Positions 1 to 10,050 of a DNA stretch of 64,000 bases are shown in pieces. The notes under the pieces are model-generated. The model was given only the letters and a program-made list of their open reading frames with translations. It was not told the origin of the DNA and made no database searches. The position numbers were made by a program, and so were the translations under genes. This stretch comes from JAFMDF01 sp965222705. Lineage in GTDB: Bacteria; Bacteroidota; Bacteroidia; Chitinophagales; Saprospiraceae. Positions within the stretch are counted from its first letter, which is position 1. Each line of letters opens with the position of its first letter. The stretch covers positions 1 through 64,000 of the forward strand of contig CBDCUO010000037.1 of NCBI GenBank assembly GCA_965222705.1, in the 5' to 3' direction.

Positions 1-89
1 AATTAGGCGTTTCGATATTTTTATTTCAAAATTTTAACCCAAAATCTACAAAATTCATTTCCAATCGAATAAGTTTTTGGTTAAATTCG

Positions 90-2672
90 TTGAGAGAAAC
101 AAGATCTTTGCAATCATTTTCTAATCCTATAATCTATCTGTTTTTGAATAAACCAATCCATCTGGCTTCGATACAAAAGGTCATTTTGGAAAAATGGACT
201 TTTGTAAAAAACAAATTGCGGCCCTATTTGGCAAAGTGGTTAGCCTATAAAGAAAAATCTCCCAAAGCAGCTTGGGCTTTTTTAATTGGAAGTAGTTTAT
301 TTTTATTTGGTTTTTTCTTTATCAGTATCTTCTATTTATCCATTCGCTTTGAGTTGATTGACCGCCTCCCTACTGAGAGGGAATTGCGGGCAATAAAAAA
401 TAATATTGCCTCTGAGGTTTATACTGAAGATGGAAAATTGTTGGGGAAATACTATATCCAAAACCGCATTAACGCCAATCTGGAAGAAATCTCTCCCAAC
501 TTAATCAATGCTTTAATTGCAACAGAAGACGTGCGTTTTTTTGACCACGATGGTGTTGATTTTCAAAGCTGGTTTCGGGTTTTTTTCAAGTCTATTTTGA
601 TGCAGAATGAAGCTTCGGGTGGAGGGAGTACCATTAGTCAACAGTTAGCAAAGAATCTTTATAAAAGAAAAAATTACTGGATCCTTTCTCTCCCAGTCAA
701 CAAAGTTAGAGAAATGATTATTGCCAAGCGATTGGAGCGGATTTATTCCAAAGAAGAATTATTAACGCTTTACCTGAATACCGTTTCTTTTAGCGATAAT
801 ACCTATGGAGTAAAGGTTGCTTCTAAGCGTTTTTTTAATACCAACCCTAAAGATATAAGACTGGAAGAGGCCGCTGTATTGGTGGGAATGCTCAAAGGGA
901 CAGCTCTCTATAATCCCCTGACGCATCCCGAAAGGGCCTTAAGCAGACGCAATATTGTTTTAGGGCAAATGGAACGATACGGTTATTTGGCTAAAAACCA
1001 CATTGACTCTGTCCGCTCTAAGCCGCTAAAACTCCATTATTCCAGAGAGGGCAATACAGAGGGATTGGGCACTTACTTTAGAGAGCATCTACGATTAGAG
1101 CTAAATGATTTGCTGAAGGGCTTTCCCAAACCGGACGGAGGCTCTTACAATCTATACACCGATGGTCTAAAAATTTATACGACTATTGACTCCCGAATGC
1201 AGCAATATGCAGAAGCATCCGTGGCGGAGCACATGAGCCAATTGCAGGCAACATTTTTCCGCCATTGGAAAAAGGGCATTCCCTGGGGCAATAATAGAAT
1301 CATTGAAAAAATAGTAGAAAATACGGCACTATATCAACGCTTAGAAAAAGGGGGGACTCCTAAGACGATCATTGACAGTCTTTTTAGAAAACCTAAAAAG
1401 AGGACCATTTTTACCTGGAAAGGAGAAGAAGAACGAGAAATGAGTATGCTGGACTCTATAAAATACTATTTTACAATTTTGAATACCGGCTTTTTAGCTA
1501 TGAATCCTTCAAATGGGCATATTAAAGCTTGGGTGGGAGGGATTGATAATAAATATTTTCAATATGACCATGTAAAATCCCGACGACAGGCGGGCTCCAC
1601 TTTTAAGCCCTTAGTGTATGCAACTGCTCTTAACCAAGGTATTCACCCCTGCGAATATATCCATAACCGACTCACTATTTATACTGATTATAATGACTGG
1701 AAGCCAGAAAATGCGGACAACAAATACGGCGGTGTGTACTCTATGGAAGGCGGATTGAGCCGATCCATCAATTCCGTAACGGTTGATCTAATTATGCGAG
1801 CTGGCGTTGATTCTGTTAAAAACATGGCGCAAAATATGGGTATCACCACGACTATTCCTGCGGTGCCAGCCATTGCTTTAGGGGCAGTAGATGTTTCCTT
1901 GTACGATATGCTAAAAGTCTATGGCACTTTTGCTAATAAGGGCTTGCGCCCTGAACCCCGATATATCCGAAGAATAGAAACCCAAAACGGTGAGATTCTG
2001 GTCAATTATGATGAAGAGCAAGCTGATTTCGAGCGGGTTATGTCTGAAAGTACCGCTTTAATGGTCAATAAAATGCTGCAAGCAGTTGTAGATAGTGGGA
2101 CAGCAAAAAGACTCCGCTATCAATACCATTTAAAAACGGCAATTGCAGGAAAAACAGGTACTACCCAACATCACTCTGATGGCTGGTTTATTGGTTATAC
2201 GCCAGATTTAGTAGCAGGTGTATGGGTGGGTGCAGAATCTCCAAAAGTGCGCTTTCGGACCCTCTCCCTGGGACAAGGAGCCAATACTGCCTTGCCCATT
2301 TGGGGTAGATTTATGAACAAAGTATTTAAAGACCCTAAATACAAAAATTGGCGATCTTCTGAATTTAGAGCCTTGCCGGATTCGCTTTATTGGGAAATGG
2401 ACTGTCCGCCCTTTTTAGAAGAAATGCCGATTGATGATGATTGGGAAACGGAAGAGTCTATAGAATCGCTATTTGACTGGATTTTTAAAAGAAAAAATAA
2501 GCGTGGGGAGGAAGCAGATATAATTATCAATGAAAGACCTCTTCCGCACGCTAATAAAAGAAATAAAAATTCAGAAAGAATCCGAAAGCGAAACGAAAAA
2601 TTAAGGCGAAAGCAAGTTCAAAAACAGCAGCGAAAAAAATTCTTCGACCGCATTTTTAAGCGAAAAAATTAA
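90..2672 (+). CDS. Penicillin-binding protein 1A (bifunctional transglycosylase/transpeptidase)
   Basis: Class A PBP that polymerises lipid II glycan strands and cross-links the peptides on the outer face of the inner membrane. A short cytoplasmic N-terminus and one membrane segment (about residues 62-84) precede a GT51 domain with EDVRFFDHDG, GGGSTISQQLAKN and a YLN motif. The penicillin-binding domain follows with all three active-site motifs: GSTFKP (SxxK), SRSIN (SxN) and GKTGTT (KTG). The tail is Lys/Arg rich. The start is uncertain: position 90 is TTG, no in-frame ATG precedes the membrane segment, and the frame stays open to the left edge of the window, so translation may begin further upstream. 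A paralogue lies at 5937-8507 on the other strand. Family assignment is firm; the choice between PBP1A and related subtypes rests on general similarity. Confidence 0.93.
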   Translation: MRETRSLQSFSNPIIYLFLNKPIHLASIQKVILEKWTFVKNKLRPYLAKWLAYKEKSPKAAWAFLIGSSLFLFGFFFISIFYLSIRFELIDRLPTERELRAIKNNIASEVYTEDGKLLGKYYIQNRINANLEEISPNLINALIATEDVRFFDHDGVDFQSWFRVFFKSILMQNEASGGGSTISQQLAKNLYKRKNYWILSLPVNKVREMIIAKRLERIYSKEELLTLYLNTVSFSDNTYGVKVASKRFFNTNPKDIRLEEAAVLVGMLKGTALYNPLTHPERALSRRNIVLGQMERYGYLAKNHIDSVRSKPLKLHYSREGNTEGLGTYFREHLRLELNDLLKGFPKPDGGSYNLYTDGLKIYTTIDSRMQQYAEASVAEHMSQLQATFFRHWKKGIPWGNNRIIEKIVENTALYQRLEKGGTPKTIIDSLFRKPKKRTIFTWKGEEEREMSMLDSIKYYFTILNTGFLAMNPSNGHIKAWVGGIDNKYFQYDHVKSRRQAGSTFKPLVYATALNQGIHPCEYIHNRLTIYTDYNDWKPENADNKYGGVYSMEGGLSRSINSVTVDLIMRAGVDSVKNMAQNMGITTTIPAVPAIALGAVDVSLYDMLKVYGTFANKGLRPEPRYIRRIETQNGEILVNYDEEQADFERVMSESTALMVNKMLQAVVDSGTAKRLRYQYHLKTAIAGKTGTTQHHSDGWFIGYTPDLVAGVWVGAESPKVRFRTLSLGQGANTALPIWGRFMNKVFKDPKYKNWRSSEFRALPDSLYWEMDCPPFLEEMPIDDDWETEESIESLFDWIFKRKNKRGEEADIIINERPLPHANKRNKNSERIRKRNEKLRRKQVQKQQRKKFFDRIFKRKN

Positions 2673-2748
2673 TCTAGTAATTCTTTATTAATCGATTGAT
2701 AACCAATCCTTTAAAATATTCCCCTCCAATAGTTGAGAAAATAAGGTG

Positions 2749-3747
2749 CTAGCAAAAAAAGCGATAATCTGCTCCTGCTATTAACCCCTTATCTTTCATA
2801 AAATGTACAATTTCTTTTTGCCCTTTTGCCTCTGCGACTGCAATGATGAATTGCGGGCGGGGGAATTGTTGTATTATGGAAGGAGCCAGCAAAGCCTGAC
2901 CATAAATCACCTTACCAATCTTTTTTTCATTATTACAAACCCAATGTAGTGGAATAGGTTGTTGGGTTAATTGCCGAACGATCCATTTGCCTTTTTTTCC
3001 AGCTCCCCACACGATTAATGGACGATCTTTATCGAAGTCCAGTTTTAGAAAATAGTGGAGTTTTAATTCTAAAAAGCGATTATCTGCGTAGTGGATGTGG
3101 GTGCGAGAGGTGCGAGTTGGATAATCTCTCCAAAGATGTAAAACCTGATCGACAGGAATGGTTTTTAGGTTCTTTTCATAAAATCGAAAACACAAATCGT
3201 AGTCTTCGGGGTAACGATTGGATCTAAAAGCTCCGCACCTTTCCAAATCCTCTCGATAAACCATCCAGCATGGAGAAGGGATGACACACTCTTTATAAAC
3301 TTCTTGGAAGTTGGTGCCAGAAAAGCTCAATTGATTCAACCAATTTTGATATTTTTTATAGCCCTCCCCCAATTGACCTGTAGAAAAATATTGTACTAGC
3401 CCCAGAGAGAGATGCCCCGGCCCATTGGCAATTAATTGATTCTTAAGCACTTCCAGTTTATTTGATAGCATCAAATCATCCGAATCCATACGAGTAATCA
3501 ATTGCCCTCGGCTTTTGGAATAAGCCAATCGCAAAGCGGGGATGATTCCTTTTTCAATATTATTAAAGACTTTAATTCGCGGATCAACTTGGGCAAATTC
3601 CTGCAAAATTTTTCCACTATTATCTGTTGAATGGTCATTGATTGCAATTAATTCCCACTGCCCCTCTGTTTGCTGAATAATGGAGTCCAGACAATCGCTT
3701 AGAAAAATAGCTGTATTTTTGACGGGGAATAATATGCTAATCAGCAT
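2749..3747 (-). CDS. Glycosyltransferase family 2 protein
   Basis: Predicted inverting GT-A glycosyltransferase that transfers a sugar from a nucleotide donor. The N-terminus (ISILFPVKNTAIFLSDCLDSI) is the usual GT2 nucleotide-binding strand-helix. MDSDD at about residue 92 is the metal-binding DxD region, and PEDYDLCFR near residue 180 fits the acceptor-side ED motif. After residue 240 a small second domain with a GAGKKGKWIV glycine-rich turn looks like a Rossmann or NTP-sugar-binding fold, a tail found in some GT2 proteins. There is no membrane segment, so it is probably cytoplasmic. It converges with the upstream PBP gene and has no partner that reveals its product, so the acceptor is unknown. 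Confidence 0.85.
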   Translation of the reverse strand: MLISILFPVKNTAIFLSDCLDSIIQQTEGQWELIAINDHSTDNSGKILQEFAQVDPRIKVFNNIEKGIIPALRLAYSKSRGQLITRMDSDDLMLSNKLEVLKNQLIANGPGHLSLGLVQYFSTGQLGEGYKKYQNWLNQLSFSGTNFQEVYKECVIPSPCWMVYREDLERCGAFRSNRYPEDYDLCFRFYEKNLKTIPVDQVLHLWRDYPTRTSRTHIHYADNRFLELKLHYFLKLDFDKDRPLIVWGAGKKGKWIVRQLTQQPIPLHWVCNNEKKIGKVIYGQALLAPSIIQQFPRPQFIIAVAEAKGQKEIVHFMKDKGLIAGADYRFFC

Positions 3748-3864
3748 TGGCGCGGTTTTTCTCTAAACTATAACTCTCAAGAACTAAATTTAGGGTTAAA
3801 TTAGCGAAATCAAACTAATATCTAATCCTTATCTTTAGCTTTTAAAATAATCTGGTTATTAAAT

Positions 3865-4482
3865 ATGCTACGCAAATCGACCCTTAAAAAAATAAATGAT
3901 TGGATTGAAGCGGGCTTTGAAAAGCGAAGCGAGGAGGCTAGCCAAGCATGCTGTGAATACTTTTTAAAAGCATGGGAAACGTTGCATAAACACGCACCTA
4001 AAAAATATAAGAATTTTAGCCTTTTGGTAGAAAAATATAATGAGGGCAAAGGAGATTACGATTGGTCGGGCTGGATTTGGGAAGTTGCTGAAGAGTTGGG
4101 AATTGCTGGAAAGCACCATTCTGAATACCTGGAACACCGAATCAAATTTATCGAATCTTTTCAAAAAAGGTTTCCCGAGACCTCTGATATGGAACTAATG
4201 GAATACTTGCAACGCATCTTGATTAAAACCCATTTTTTGCTTGGAGAAGAGGCAACTGGCGAGGCAGCCGTAAAGGATTTTTATAAAAAATTTAACTATT
4301 CCGTTTGGGGGTATATCGAATGGGGGGATGCGATTTTAAAAAATGCCAAAAATCCCTCTAGAAAGGTTAATGAAAAAGTAATTAGTATCTACAGAAAAGG
4401 CCTGAAATTAAAGGATGACGAAGAATTTTTAGCCATTTTGAAAGATCGGATAGAAAAGGTAGAAAAACAAATGCAACATTAA
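3865..4482 (+). CDS. Hypothetical protein, helical, possibly TPR-like
   Basis: I do not recognise a named family with confidence. The 205-residue product is rich in Trp, Lys and Glu, with no signal peptide or membrane segment, and is predicted mostly helical. The C-terminal part (about 140-200) has paired helices such as WGDAILKNAKNPS followed by VISIYRKGLKL, which resembles a TPR-like repeat seen in some SEC-C-associated proteins, but the SEC-C zinc motif itself is absent. It ends 23 bp before the permease gene on the same strand and may be co-transcribed with it. It starts with ATG after an AT-rich spacer. Confidence 0.6.
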   Translation: MLRKSTLKKINDWIEAGFEKRSEEASQACCEYFLKAWETLHKHAPKKYKNFSLLVEKYNEGKGDYDWSGWIWEVAEELGIAGKHHSEYLEHRIKFIESFQKRFPETSDMELMEYLQRILIKTHFLLGEEATGEAAVKDFYKKFNYSVWGYIEWGDAILKNAKNPSRKVNEKVISIYRKGLKLKDDEEFLAILKDRIEKVEKQMQH

Positions 4483-4505
4483 TCAATCGAGTGCTCAATT
4501 TTTTT

Positions 4506-5888
4506 ATGATCCAATATATCCTCAAACGAATTTTGTATTTTCTCCCTACTTTTTTGCTCGTTTCTTTAATTGTCTTTTTTTTAAGTAAATGTACAGGAGA
4601 AAAATTGAATTGTGAAGAGGACCCTATCTTTGATATTGAAAGATGCCGAAAGGAAGCACGGCTGAAAGGTTATGATAAACCTGTATTTTATTTCGCGCTC
4701 TCTACGGCAGCGCATCCTGACACCCTCTATAAATTTTTCAGGGAAGAACGGCGCACTGCATTAAGTAAATTGATTTCACAATATGGCAACTGGGAGCAGA
4801 TCAATGCCTATTACCAACAAATAGGCCAACTAGAAAAAGAGTTGGAATCTGTCGCTTATGGCCAGCATAGTCGAGGGATTACCCAAATGAGAAAAGCCAT
4901 CCAGTCCTTATTGGTCGCCTATAAAGACCCTACCATTCAGAGTCATTTAGAGCAAATCAATGTGGTTAGGCAAGATTCTGTCTTATCCGGTTTGAGTTCT
5001 TTAGTGGTTTCCTTAAATGGCGATTACAGGCGTTTAAAAGCCACTGCTACCCCTCATAAGTTATTGATTCCCAGTATAAAATGGTATGGATTAAATAATC
5101 AATATCATCATTGGTTGGGCAATTTTTTATCGGGAAATTTTGGTGTTTCTTTTAGAGATGGCCGTCCGGTGATGGATAAAATAAAAGACCATTTGCCCTG
5201 GACTTTGTATATTAATTTAACAGCTATTTTTTTTGCTTATTTACTTTCTATTCCGCTAGGAGTTTATTCCGCGGTTTACAGAAATTCGCAATTTGACAAA
5301 TGGACTTCTTTTTTGTTATTATTATTGTTTTCCTTACCTGTTTTTTGGATTGGGACCATGTTAGTTAATTTTTTTACCACTCCAGAGTATGGTTTAAAGT
5401 GGTTTCCGTCTATTGGACTCCCTTCTTTTCCCGCTACTGCTACCATGTGGGAAAAGCTGTGGTTTAGTACGCCCAGCTTGATTTTACCCGTTTTTTGTGT
5501 CACTTATGGAGTTTTAGCTTTTATTACCCGACAGATGCGTAGCAGTATGTTGGAAACCTTACAGCAGGATTTTATCCGCACGGCGAGGGCAAAAGGTTTG
5601 TCAGAAAGGGCTGTCGTTTGGAAACATGCTTTTAGAAACTCCCTGTTTCCTTTAATTACTATTTTCGGAAGTGTGCTTCCTGCCGCCTTTGCGGGGAGTG
5701 TGATCGTAGAGCATATTTTTAGCATTACTGGTATGGGTTGGCTCCTGTTGGGCTCTATACGAGCAGGAGATTGGCCGGTTGTTTATGCTATACTGATGAT
5801 TACAGCCCTGCTGACGATGCTGGGCATTTTGATTGCGGATATTTTGTATGCAGCCATTGACCCCCGTGTACGATTTGGTAAAAGGTAA
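4506..5888 (+). CDS. ABC transporter permease, OppB/DppB-like
   Basis: Inner-membrane permease of a peptide/dipeptide-type ABC importer (BPD_transp_1 family). One membrane helix lies at the N-terminus, followed by a long periplasmic segment of roughly 150 residues, then five helices in the core. The EAA loop that contacts the ATPase is visible as RTARAKGLSERAVVWKHAFRN. The last helices end with DILYAAIDPRVRFGK, typical of DppB. I chose ATG at 4506 rather than GTG at 4491 because MIQYILKRILYFLP is the normal family start. Usual members are about 310-340 residues; the extra length is the periplasmic insertion. No partner permease, ATPase or binding protein is adjacent, so the substrate is undetermined. 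Confidence 0.85.
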   Translation: MIQYILKRILYFLPTFLLVSLIVFFLSKCTGEKLNCEEDPIFDIERCRKEARLKGYDKPVFYFALSTAAHPDTLYKFFREERRTALSKLISQYGNWEQINAYYQQIGQLEKELESVAYGQHSRGITQMRKAIQSLLVAYKDPTIQSHLEQINVVRQDSVLSGLSSLVVSLNGDYRRLKATATPHKLLIPSIKWYGLNNQYHHWLGNFLSGNFGVSFRDGRPVMDKIKDHLPWTLYINLTAIFFAYLLSIPLGVYSAVYRNSQFDKWTSFLLLLLFSLPVFWIGTMLVNFFTTPEYGLKWFPSIGLPSFPATATMWEKLWFSTPSLILPVFCVTYGVLAFITRQMRSSMLETLQQDFIRTARAKGLSERAVVWKHAFRNSLFPLITIFGSVLPAAFAGSVIVEHIFSITGMGWLLLGSIRAGDWPVVYAILMITALLTMLGILIADILYAAIDPRVRFGKR

Positions 5889-5936
5889 GGCTTGTCTAAA
5901 ACTATTATCGATTCAATTGATTAAATGCACCTGCTT

Positions 5937-8507
5937 TTATTGGATAGCTGTGGTGTCTTTTTCTTCTATTTCGTCACCATAAATATCTTCCCAAAATCCA
6001 TCATCTTCGATGATTTCATCAGCAGAAGTATCAATATATTGATTGCAATCCAATTCAATACCAAGCTCGCCGGGCGGGCGGAAAAATTTTGCATGGGTAT
6101 CAAAATTCAGACTTTTATCACTTTCCAAACGCACCATGAATTTGGCAAAGAAAGGGGCAGCCATCCTGCTGCCTTGTCCTAATGATTTATCTCTAAATCG
6201 GATCCATTGATCTTCTCCACCCACCCAGGTTCCTACTACGAGATTTGGAGTAAGGCCCACAAACCAGCCGTCAACGTGGTCGTTAGTGGTCCCAGTTTTA
6301 CCTCCCACTTCTGATTTGATTTTATAAAAATCCCTTTTCCCCCTGGCAGCATTTTTTAACAGTTCTACCATCACATAGTTGGCATTAGCGTCAAGGGCTT
6401 TTCTTTCCAGCAACTCTTCTCTGTAAATGACCCGACCATTTCGGTCTTCAATTTTGGTAATAAAAACGGGTTTGTTATAAATGCCATTATTGGCAAAGGC
6501 AGTATAAGCTCCAGTTAATTCCTGAACGGATAGGTCAGTTGCACCCAGCGCAAGAGAAGGAACTGGCAAAATGCGTTTTTGCCCATTTGTATAAGTAGAT
6601 TCTGTGTCAATGCCCATTCGAGCGACAATATCAACCACCGGTTCGGCGCTACCCAATTCTTTCATTAAAAAAACAGATACAGAATTGAGCGATTTTTTTA
6701 GCCCTTGCCATAAAGTGACCTCTCTTCTGCTAAAATTGCTAAAATTTTTGGGACTCCAATCTTCAGTTAAAAAGAAATTTCCGTCACCCACTTTGATGGT
6801 ATGCTGCACATCCAATATTTTATAACAGGGAGAAAACCCCTGGTTTTGGATAGCGGTCGCATAGACAAAGGGCTTAAAAGTAGAGCCAACCTGCCTCAAA
6901 GAGGTGACGTGATCGTATTGAAAATACTTGTGATTGATGCCCCCCACCCAGGCTTTTACATGTCCGGAAATGGGATCAACAACCATACTACCCGTTTGTA
7001 AAAACATTCGGTGATATTTGATTGCTTCCAGGGGGCTCATCACCGTATCTTTTTCCATTTTATTATTATAGGCGAACACCTTCATTTCAACGGGTTTTTC
7101 GAAGGTTTTTTTCAGGTCTGCTTGAAAAATTTTCCACTGTTTTTGGAAAGCTTTCCAGTTTTTACTTTGCATGACCTTTCTGTAATTAGAGGCTTGGGAA
7201 GAGGTAATTTTATTTTCACTTATTAAGGCGGCAAAACCTTTGCTTTCATTGGTCATTCGCTCTAGATCTGTATCCCGCAAATTAATTTTGGGAAATTCTT
7301 CCTTTAGATTACTTAGCAGATCGCCAACGTGTTTCTGTTTTAGTTCTTGGTATAAATCGGTTTCTCTAATCAGGCGTTTCAAGGTTTTTTGGCGGATCTC
7401 CATCTGATAATCTGAAGTTTCGGCATCTCGATAGGTCCAGGGATCCATCCTTCTCCAGTGTCGATCAAAGATTTTTTGTAGTTCCTTCATGTGTTCCCAC
7501 ATGGCGGTTTCAGCGTGTTTTTGGATTTTTTGATCCAAAGTAGTATAAATTTTTAGACCATCTACAAAAATATTATAGGGGGTGCCGTCCGCTTTTTTAT
7601 CGGCCGTTGTGTTTAAAATTTGTCGCAATTGTTCCCTCAATGCCATACGAAAATGAGGAGCTAATCCATCTCGATAAGTCTGGCGATTAAATTTCAGACC
7701 GAGGGGAAGTGCCCTTAAAGAGTCATATTCTTCCTGGGTGAGTAATGCCGCTTTTTGCATCTGTTTTAAAACAACCTCCCTGCGCTTTTTGGTTGTTTCT
7801 TCCCGTCTGACGGGATTGTATAAGGAGGGGTTTTTTAACATCCCTACGATCATTGCCGCTTGCTGAACATTCAAAGAATCCTGTGTAGTACCAAAATAAG
7901 TTTCCGCTGCCCCTTTTATACCAAAAGCACCATTGATGAATTCAAATTCATTTAAATACATTTTTATGATTTCTTCTTTGGTATAGGTGCGTTCCAGTTT
8001 TACGGCAGTTACCCACTCCCTTAGCTTCTGGATCATTCGTTCCCAAATATTTCTGGCGATTCTTCCTTCCTTATGTGTATAAATTAATTTGGCTAGCTGC
8101 TGGGTAATCGTACTGGCACCGCCTCGATTACCCATAAAAGAAACGGCTCTAATTAGGCCTTTCAAATCAATGCCTGAATGGTCGTGATAACGTATATCTT
8201 CTGTGGCTAATAGCGCATTAATTACATTAGGAGAAATTTCTTCGTACTCCACTGGAATCCTATTTTCTCGAAAATAGCCAGCTCCAAGTGTACTACCGTC
8301 GGCGGTATAAACCATAGAAGCAAAATTGTTCTTGGGGTTTTCAAGGCGTTCAAAGGAGGGAATTCTGCCATAAGAGGCGATGATGATTAAGACGGCAAAG
8401 GCGAGTATTCCCGCAATTATAGCAATCCAGAGTCCTTTGACAATCTTTTGATAGGTGGCAGCCCTCTCTAGACGAATTAATTCGCTTGACTTATTGGTAG
8501 TTTGCAT
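5937..8507 (-). CDS. Penicillin-binding protein 1A, second paralogue
   Basis: Second class A PBP in the window, with the same order: one membrane segment (about residues 25-47), a GT51 transglycosylase (EDIRYHDHSGID, GGASTITQQLAKL, MYLNEFEF), then a transpeptidase with GSTFKP (SxxK), KSLNSVS (SxN) and GKTGTT (KTG). All catalytic motifs are present, so both activities are expected. Between the domains is a long linker (about residues 330-490) rich in charged helices. The C-terminus is acidic (DEIIEDDGFWEDIYGDE), in contrast to the basic tail of the first PBP, which suggests different partners or localisation. It lies 93 bp downstream of aroB on the same strand but has its own promoter-like box. 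Start ATG at 8507. Confidence 0.93.
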   Translation of the reverse strand: MQTTNKSSELIRLERAATYQKIVKGLWIAIIAGILAFAVLIIIASYGRIPSFERLENPKNNFASMVYTADGSTLGAGYFRENRIPVEYEEISPNVINALLATEDIRYHDHSGIDLKGLIRAVSFMGNRGGASTITQQLAKLIYTHKEGRIARNIWERMIQKLREWVTAVKLERTYTKEEIIKMYLNEFEFINGAFGIKGAAETYFGTTQDSLNVQQAAMIVGMLKNPSLYNPVRREETTKKRREVVLKQMQKAALLTQEEYDSLRALPLGLKFNRQTYRDGLAPHFRMALREQLRQILNTTADKKADGTPYNIFVDGLKIYTTLDQKIQKHAETAMWEHMKELQKIFDRHWRRMDPWTYRDAETSDYQMEIRQKTLKRLIRETDLYQELKQKHVGDLLSNLKEEFPKINLRDTDLERMTNESKGFAALISENKITSSQASNYRKVMQSKNWKAFQKQWKIFQADLKKTFEKPVEMKVFAYNNKMEKDTVMSPLEAIKYHRMFLQTGSMVVDPISGHVKAWVGGINHKYFQYDHVTSLRQVGSTFKPFVYATAIQNQGFSPCYKILDVQHTIKVGDGNFFLTEDWSPKNFSNFSRREVTLWQGLKKSLNSVSVFLMKELGSAEPVVDIVARMGIDTESTYTNGQKRILPVPSLALGATDLSVQELTGAYTAFANNGIYNKPVFITKIEDRNGRVIYREELLERKALDANANYVMVELLKNAARGKRDFYKIKSEVGGKTGTTNDHVDGWFVGLTPNLVVGTWVGGEDQWIRFRDKSLGQGSRMAAPFFAKFMVRLESDKSLNFDTHAKFFRPPGELGIELDCNQYIDTSADEIIEDDGFWEDIYGDEIEEKDTTAIQ

Positions 8508-8559
8508 TCAAAATATTTTTTGTACTCCGCATAGTATGTTTAGATGTGACTCGAATATA

Positions 8560-8567
8560 CAAAGATA
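8560..8567 (-). promoter_or_regulatory. Candidate -7 box of the second PBP gene
   Basis: Read on the minus strand the box is TATCTTTG, a match to the Bacteroidota -7 consensus TAnnTTTG. It lies 52 bp before the ATG. No clear TTTG element sits 19 bp upstream, so the call rests on one box. Confidence 0.35.
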
Positions 8568-8600
8568 CTTTTTGTCAAAACAGAATTACAAGGAATTTAA

Positions 8601-9722
8601 CTAAACAATTGTAGGAACTTTGATATTTTGATAATAGTCCAAGCTTTCAATTATGAGTGCTTCTTCGCAAGTCTGATTGACCAATGCTTTTCCGGGATAT
8701 TTTAGCAAAGTGAAGTTAATCTCGTCCTTTTCATTTTTTTTATCTTTTTGCATTAAGCGAACTAGCTGGGGGTAGGAAGTAGGAGAAAAGTTTTCTTTTC
8801 CGTAGATATTGATCAAAAAATTAGTGATTTCTTCCAACTGCTTCCAAGCTAAACCCACAGTGTGATGAGCAATATAAGACTCACAAATCATTCCTATTGC
8901 TACCGCTTCTCCATGTAGCAAAGGTTGGGGGCTTTGGAGTCGTTGACTTTCGAGGGCATGGCCGATAGTATGTCCAAAATTGAGGGCTTTCCGCAAGCCT
9001 ACTTCAAAAGGGTCAATGGCTACGATTTGTTTTTTTATTTTCAAAGAAGGAATCAAAAAATCAGTCCAGTTAACCGTATCCAGAGAAGTTATTTGCTTAA
9101 TCTTTTCCCATTGTTTGCTATCTTCGATCAAACTGTGTTTGATGATTTCTGCAAAGCCGCTTCGGATTTCTGCTCGGGGCAGTGTTTGATAAAAAATTGG
9201 ATCAATAAATACAGCTTTAGGATTGGCGAAAACGCCAATGCTATTTTTAATTTGATTAAAATCGATTCCTAGTTTTCCACCAATCGAGGCATCTACTTGG
9301 GATAAAAGCGTTGTGGGTATTTGGATAAAATCAATGCCCCTTTTGTAAGTACTGGCACAAAATCCTCCCATATCTCCGATTACTCCCCCACCCAAATTAA
9401 TACATAAAGCTCTTCGGCCGATACCTTTATCCATCATTTCCTTCCAAATGTATTGGCAAGTTTCTATATTTTTATAAGTCTCTCCTGCTGGCACACATAT
9501 CCTTTCAAAAGAGAGAATATCCACGTTTTTAGCCAGTATTGGTAAGCAGTGTTGTTGCGTATTTTTATCTACAAGGACAATAGTGGAAGCATAACTTTTT
9601 TCTTTTAAAAAAGCGGCTAATTCTTTAAAAATGCTTCCGACGAAAATCGTATAACCCGTTAAATCTATTTGCTGCATGGATCGGTTTTTACCAAACTCCT
9701 TACTTTTTTCCTTCTTTGACAC
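8601..9722 (-). CDS. aroB: 3-dehydroquinate synthase
   Basis: Second step of the shikimate pathway: converts DAHP to 3-dehydroquinate using NAD and a divalent metal, in the cytoplasm. The NAD-binding GGGVIGDMGGF, the PTTLLSQVDASIGGK substrate loop and NSIGVF are all present. The metal ligands are in SGFAEIIKHSLI (Glu), NFGHTIGHALE (His) and LLHGEAVAIGM (His). The 373-residue length is close to the usual 350-370. The first 15 residues (MSKKEKSKEFGKNRS) are extra and very polar; an internal Met (MQQIDLTGYTIF) could be the true start. A good promoter lies 50 bp upstream. No other aro genes are nearby. Confidence 0.93.
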   Translation of the reverse strand: MSKKEKSKEFGKNRSMQQIDLTGYTIFVGSIFKELAAFLKEKSYASTIVLVDKNTQQHCLPILAKNVDILSFERICVPAGETYKNIETCQYIWKEMMDKGIGRRALCINLGGGVIGDMGGFCASTYKRGIDFIQIPTTLLSQVDASIGGKLGIDFNQIKNSIGVFANPKAVFIDPIFYQTLPRAEIRSGFAEIIKHSLIEDSKQWEKIKQITSLDTVNWTDFLIPSLKIKKQIVAIDPFEVGLRKALNFGHTIGHALESQRLQSPQPLLHGEAVAIGMICESYIAHHTVGLAWKQLEEITNFLINIYGKENFSPTSYPQLVRLMQKDKKNEKDEINFTLLKYPGKALVNQTCEEALIIESLDYYQNIKVPTIV

Positions 9723-9772
9723 ATTGTGTGGAATAAAGCTCTTTTTGTTAAAGAATCACTTTTTATTAGATG

Positions 9773-9802
9773 CAAAGGTAGAACAGAAAGTCGCTTTTCA
9801 AA
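9773..9802 (-). promoter_or_regulatory. Promoter of aroB
   Basis: On the minus strand TTTG (9802-9799) is followed after 18 bp by TACCTTTG (9780-9773), close to the Bacteroidota consensus TTTG-N19-TAnnTTTG. The aroB start codon lies about 50 bp downstream. Confidence 0.5.
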
Positions 9803-10050
9803 AGTATCCGAAGTACCAATTAAATGATTTCTTGTAGAAAATTTGGAGCTATGCGTAGAAAAATAATGATTTTGCGGTATATAAAAAGCAATAACCGTTT
9901 AAACACGCACGTAGAAAAAAAAAAACTATTAATTTTGCAAAAATTTTGTTGTACCTATATAAAAAATGGACTTAGGGAATGATTATTGATTTTGCTTTGG
10001 CATCAACCTTTTCAACATAAATTTTATCTTCTTTGACAAATTTTATTATT
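9803..10050. other. Intergenic region between aroB and the DksA-like gene
   Basis: AT-rich spacer between divergent genes. It contains TAATTTTG at 9930-9937 on the plus strand, which matches the -7 consensus for the DksA-like gene but has no good TTTG partner. No convincing small gene or RNA was seen. Confidence 0.4.
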
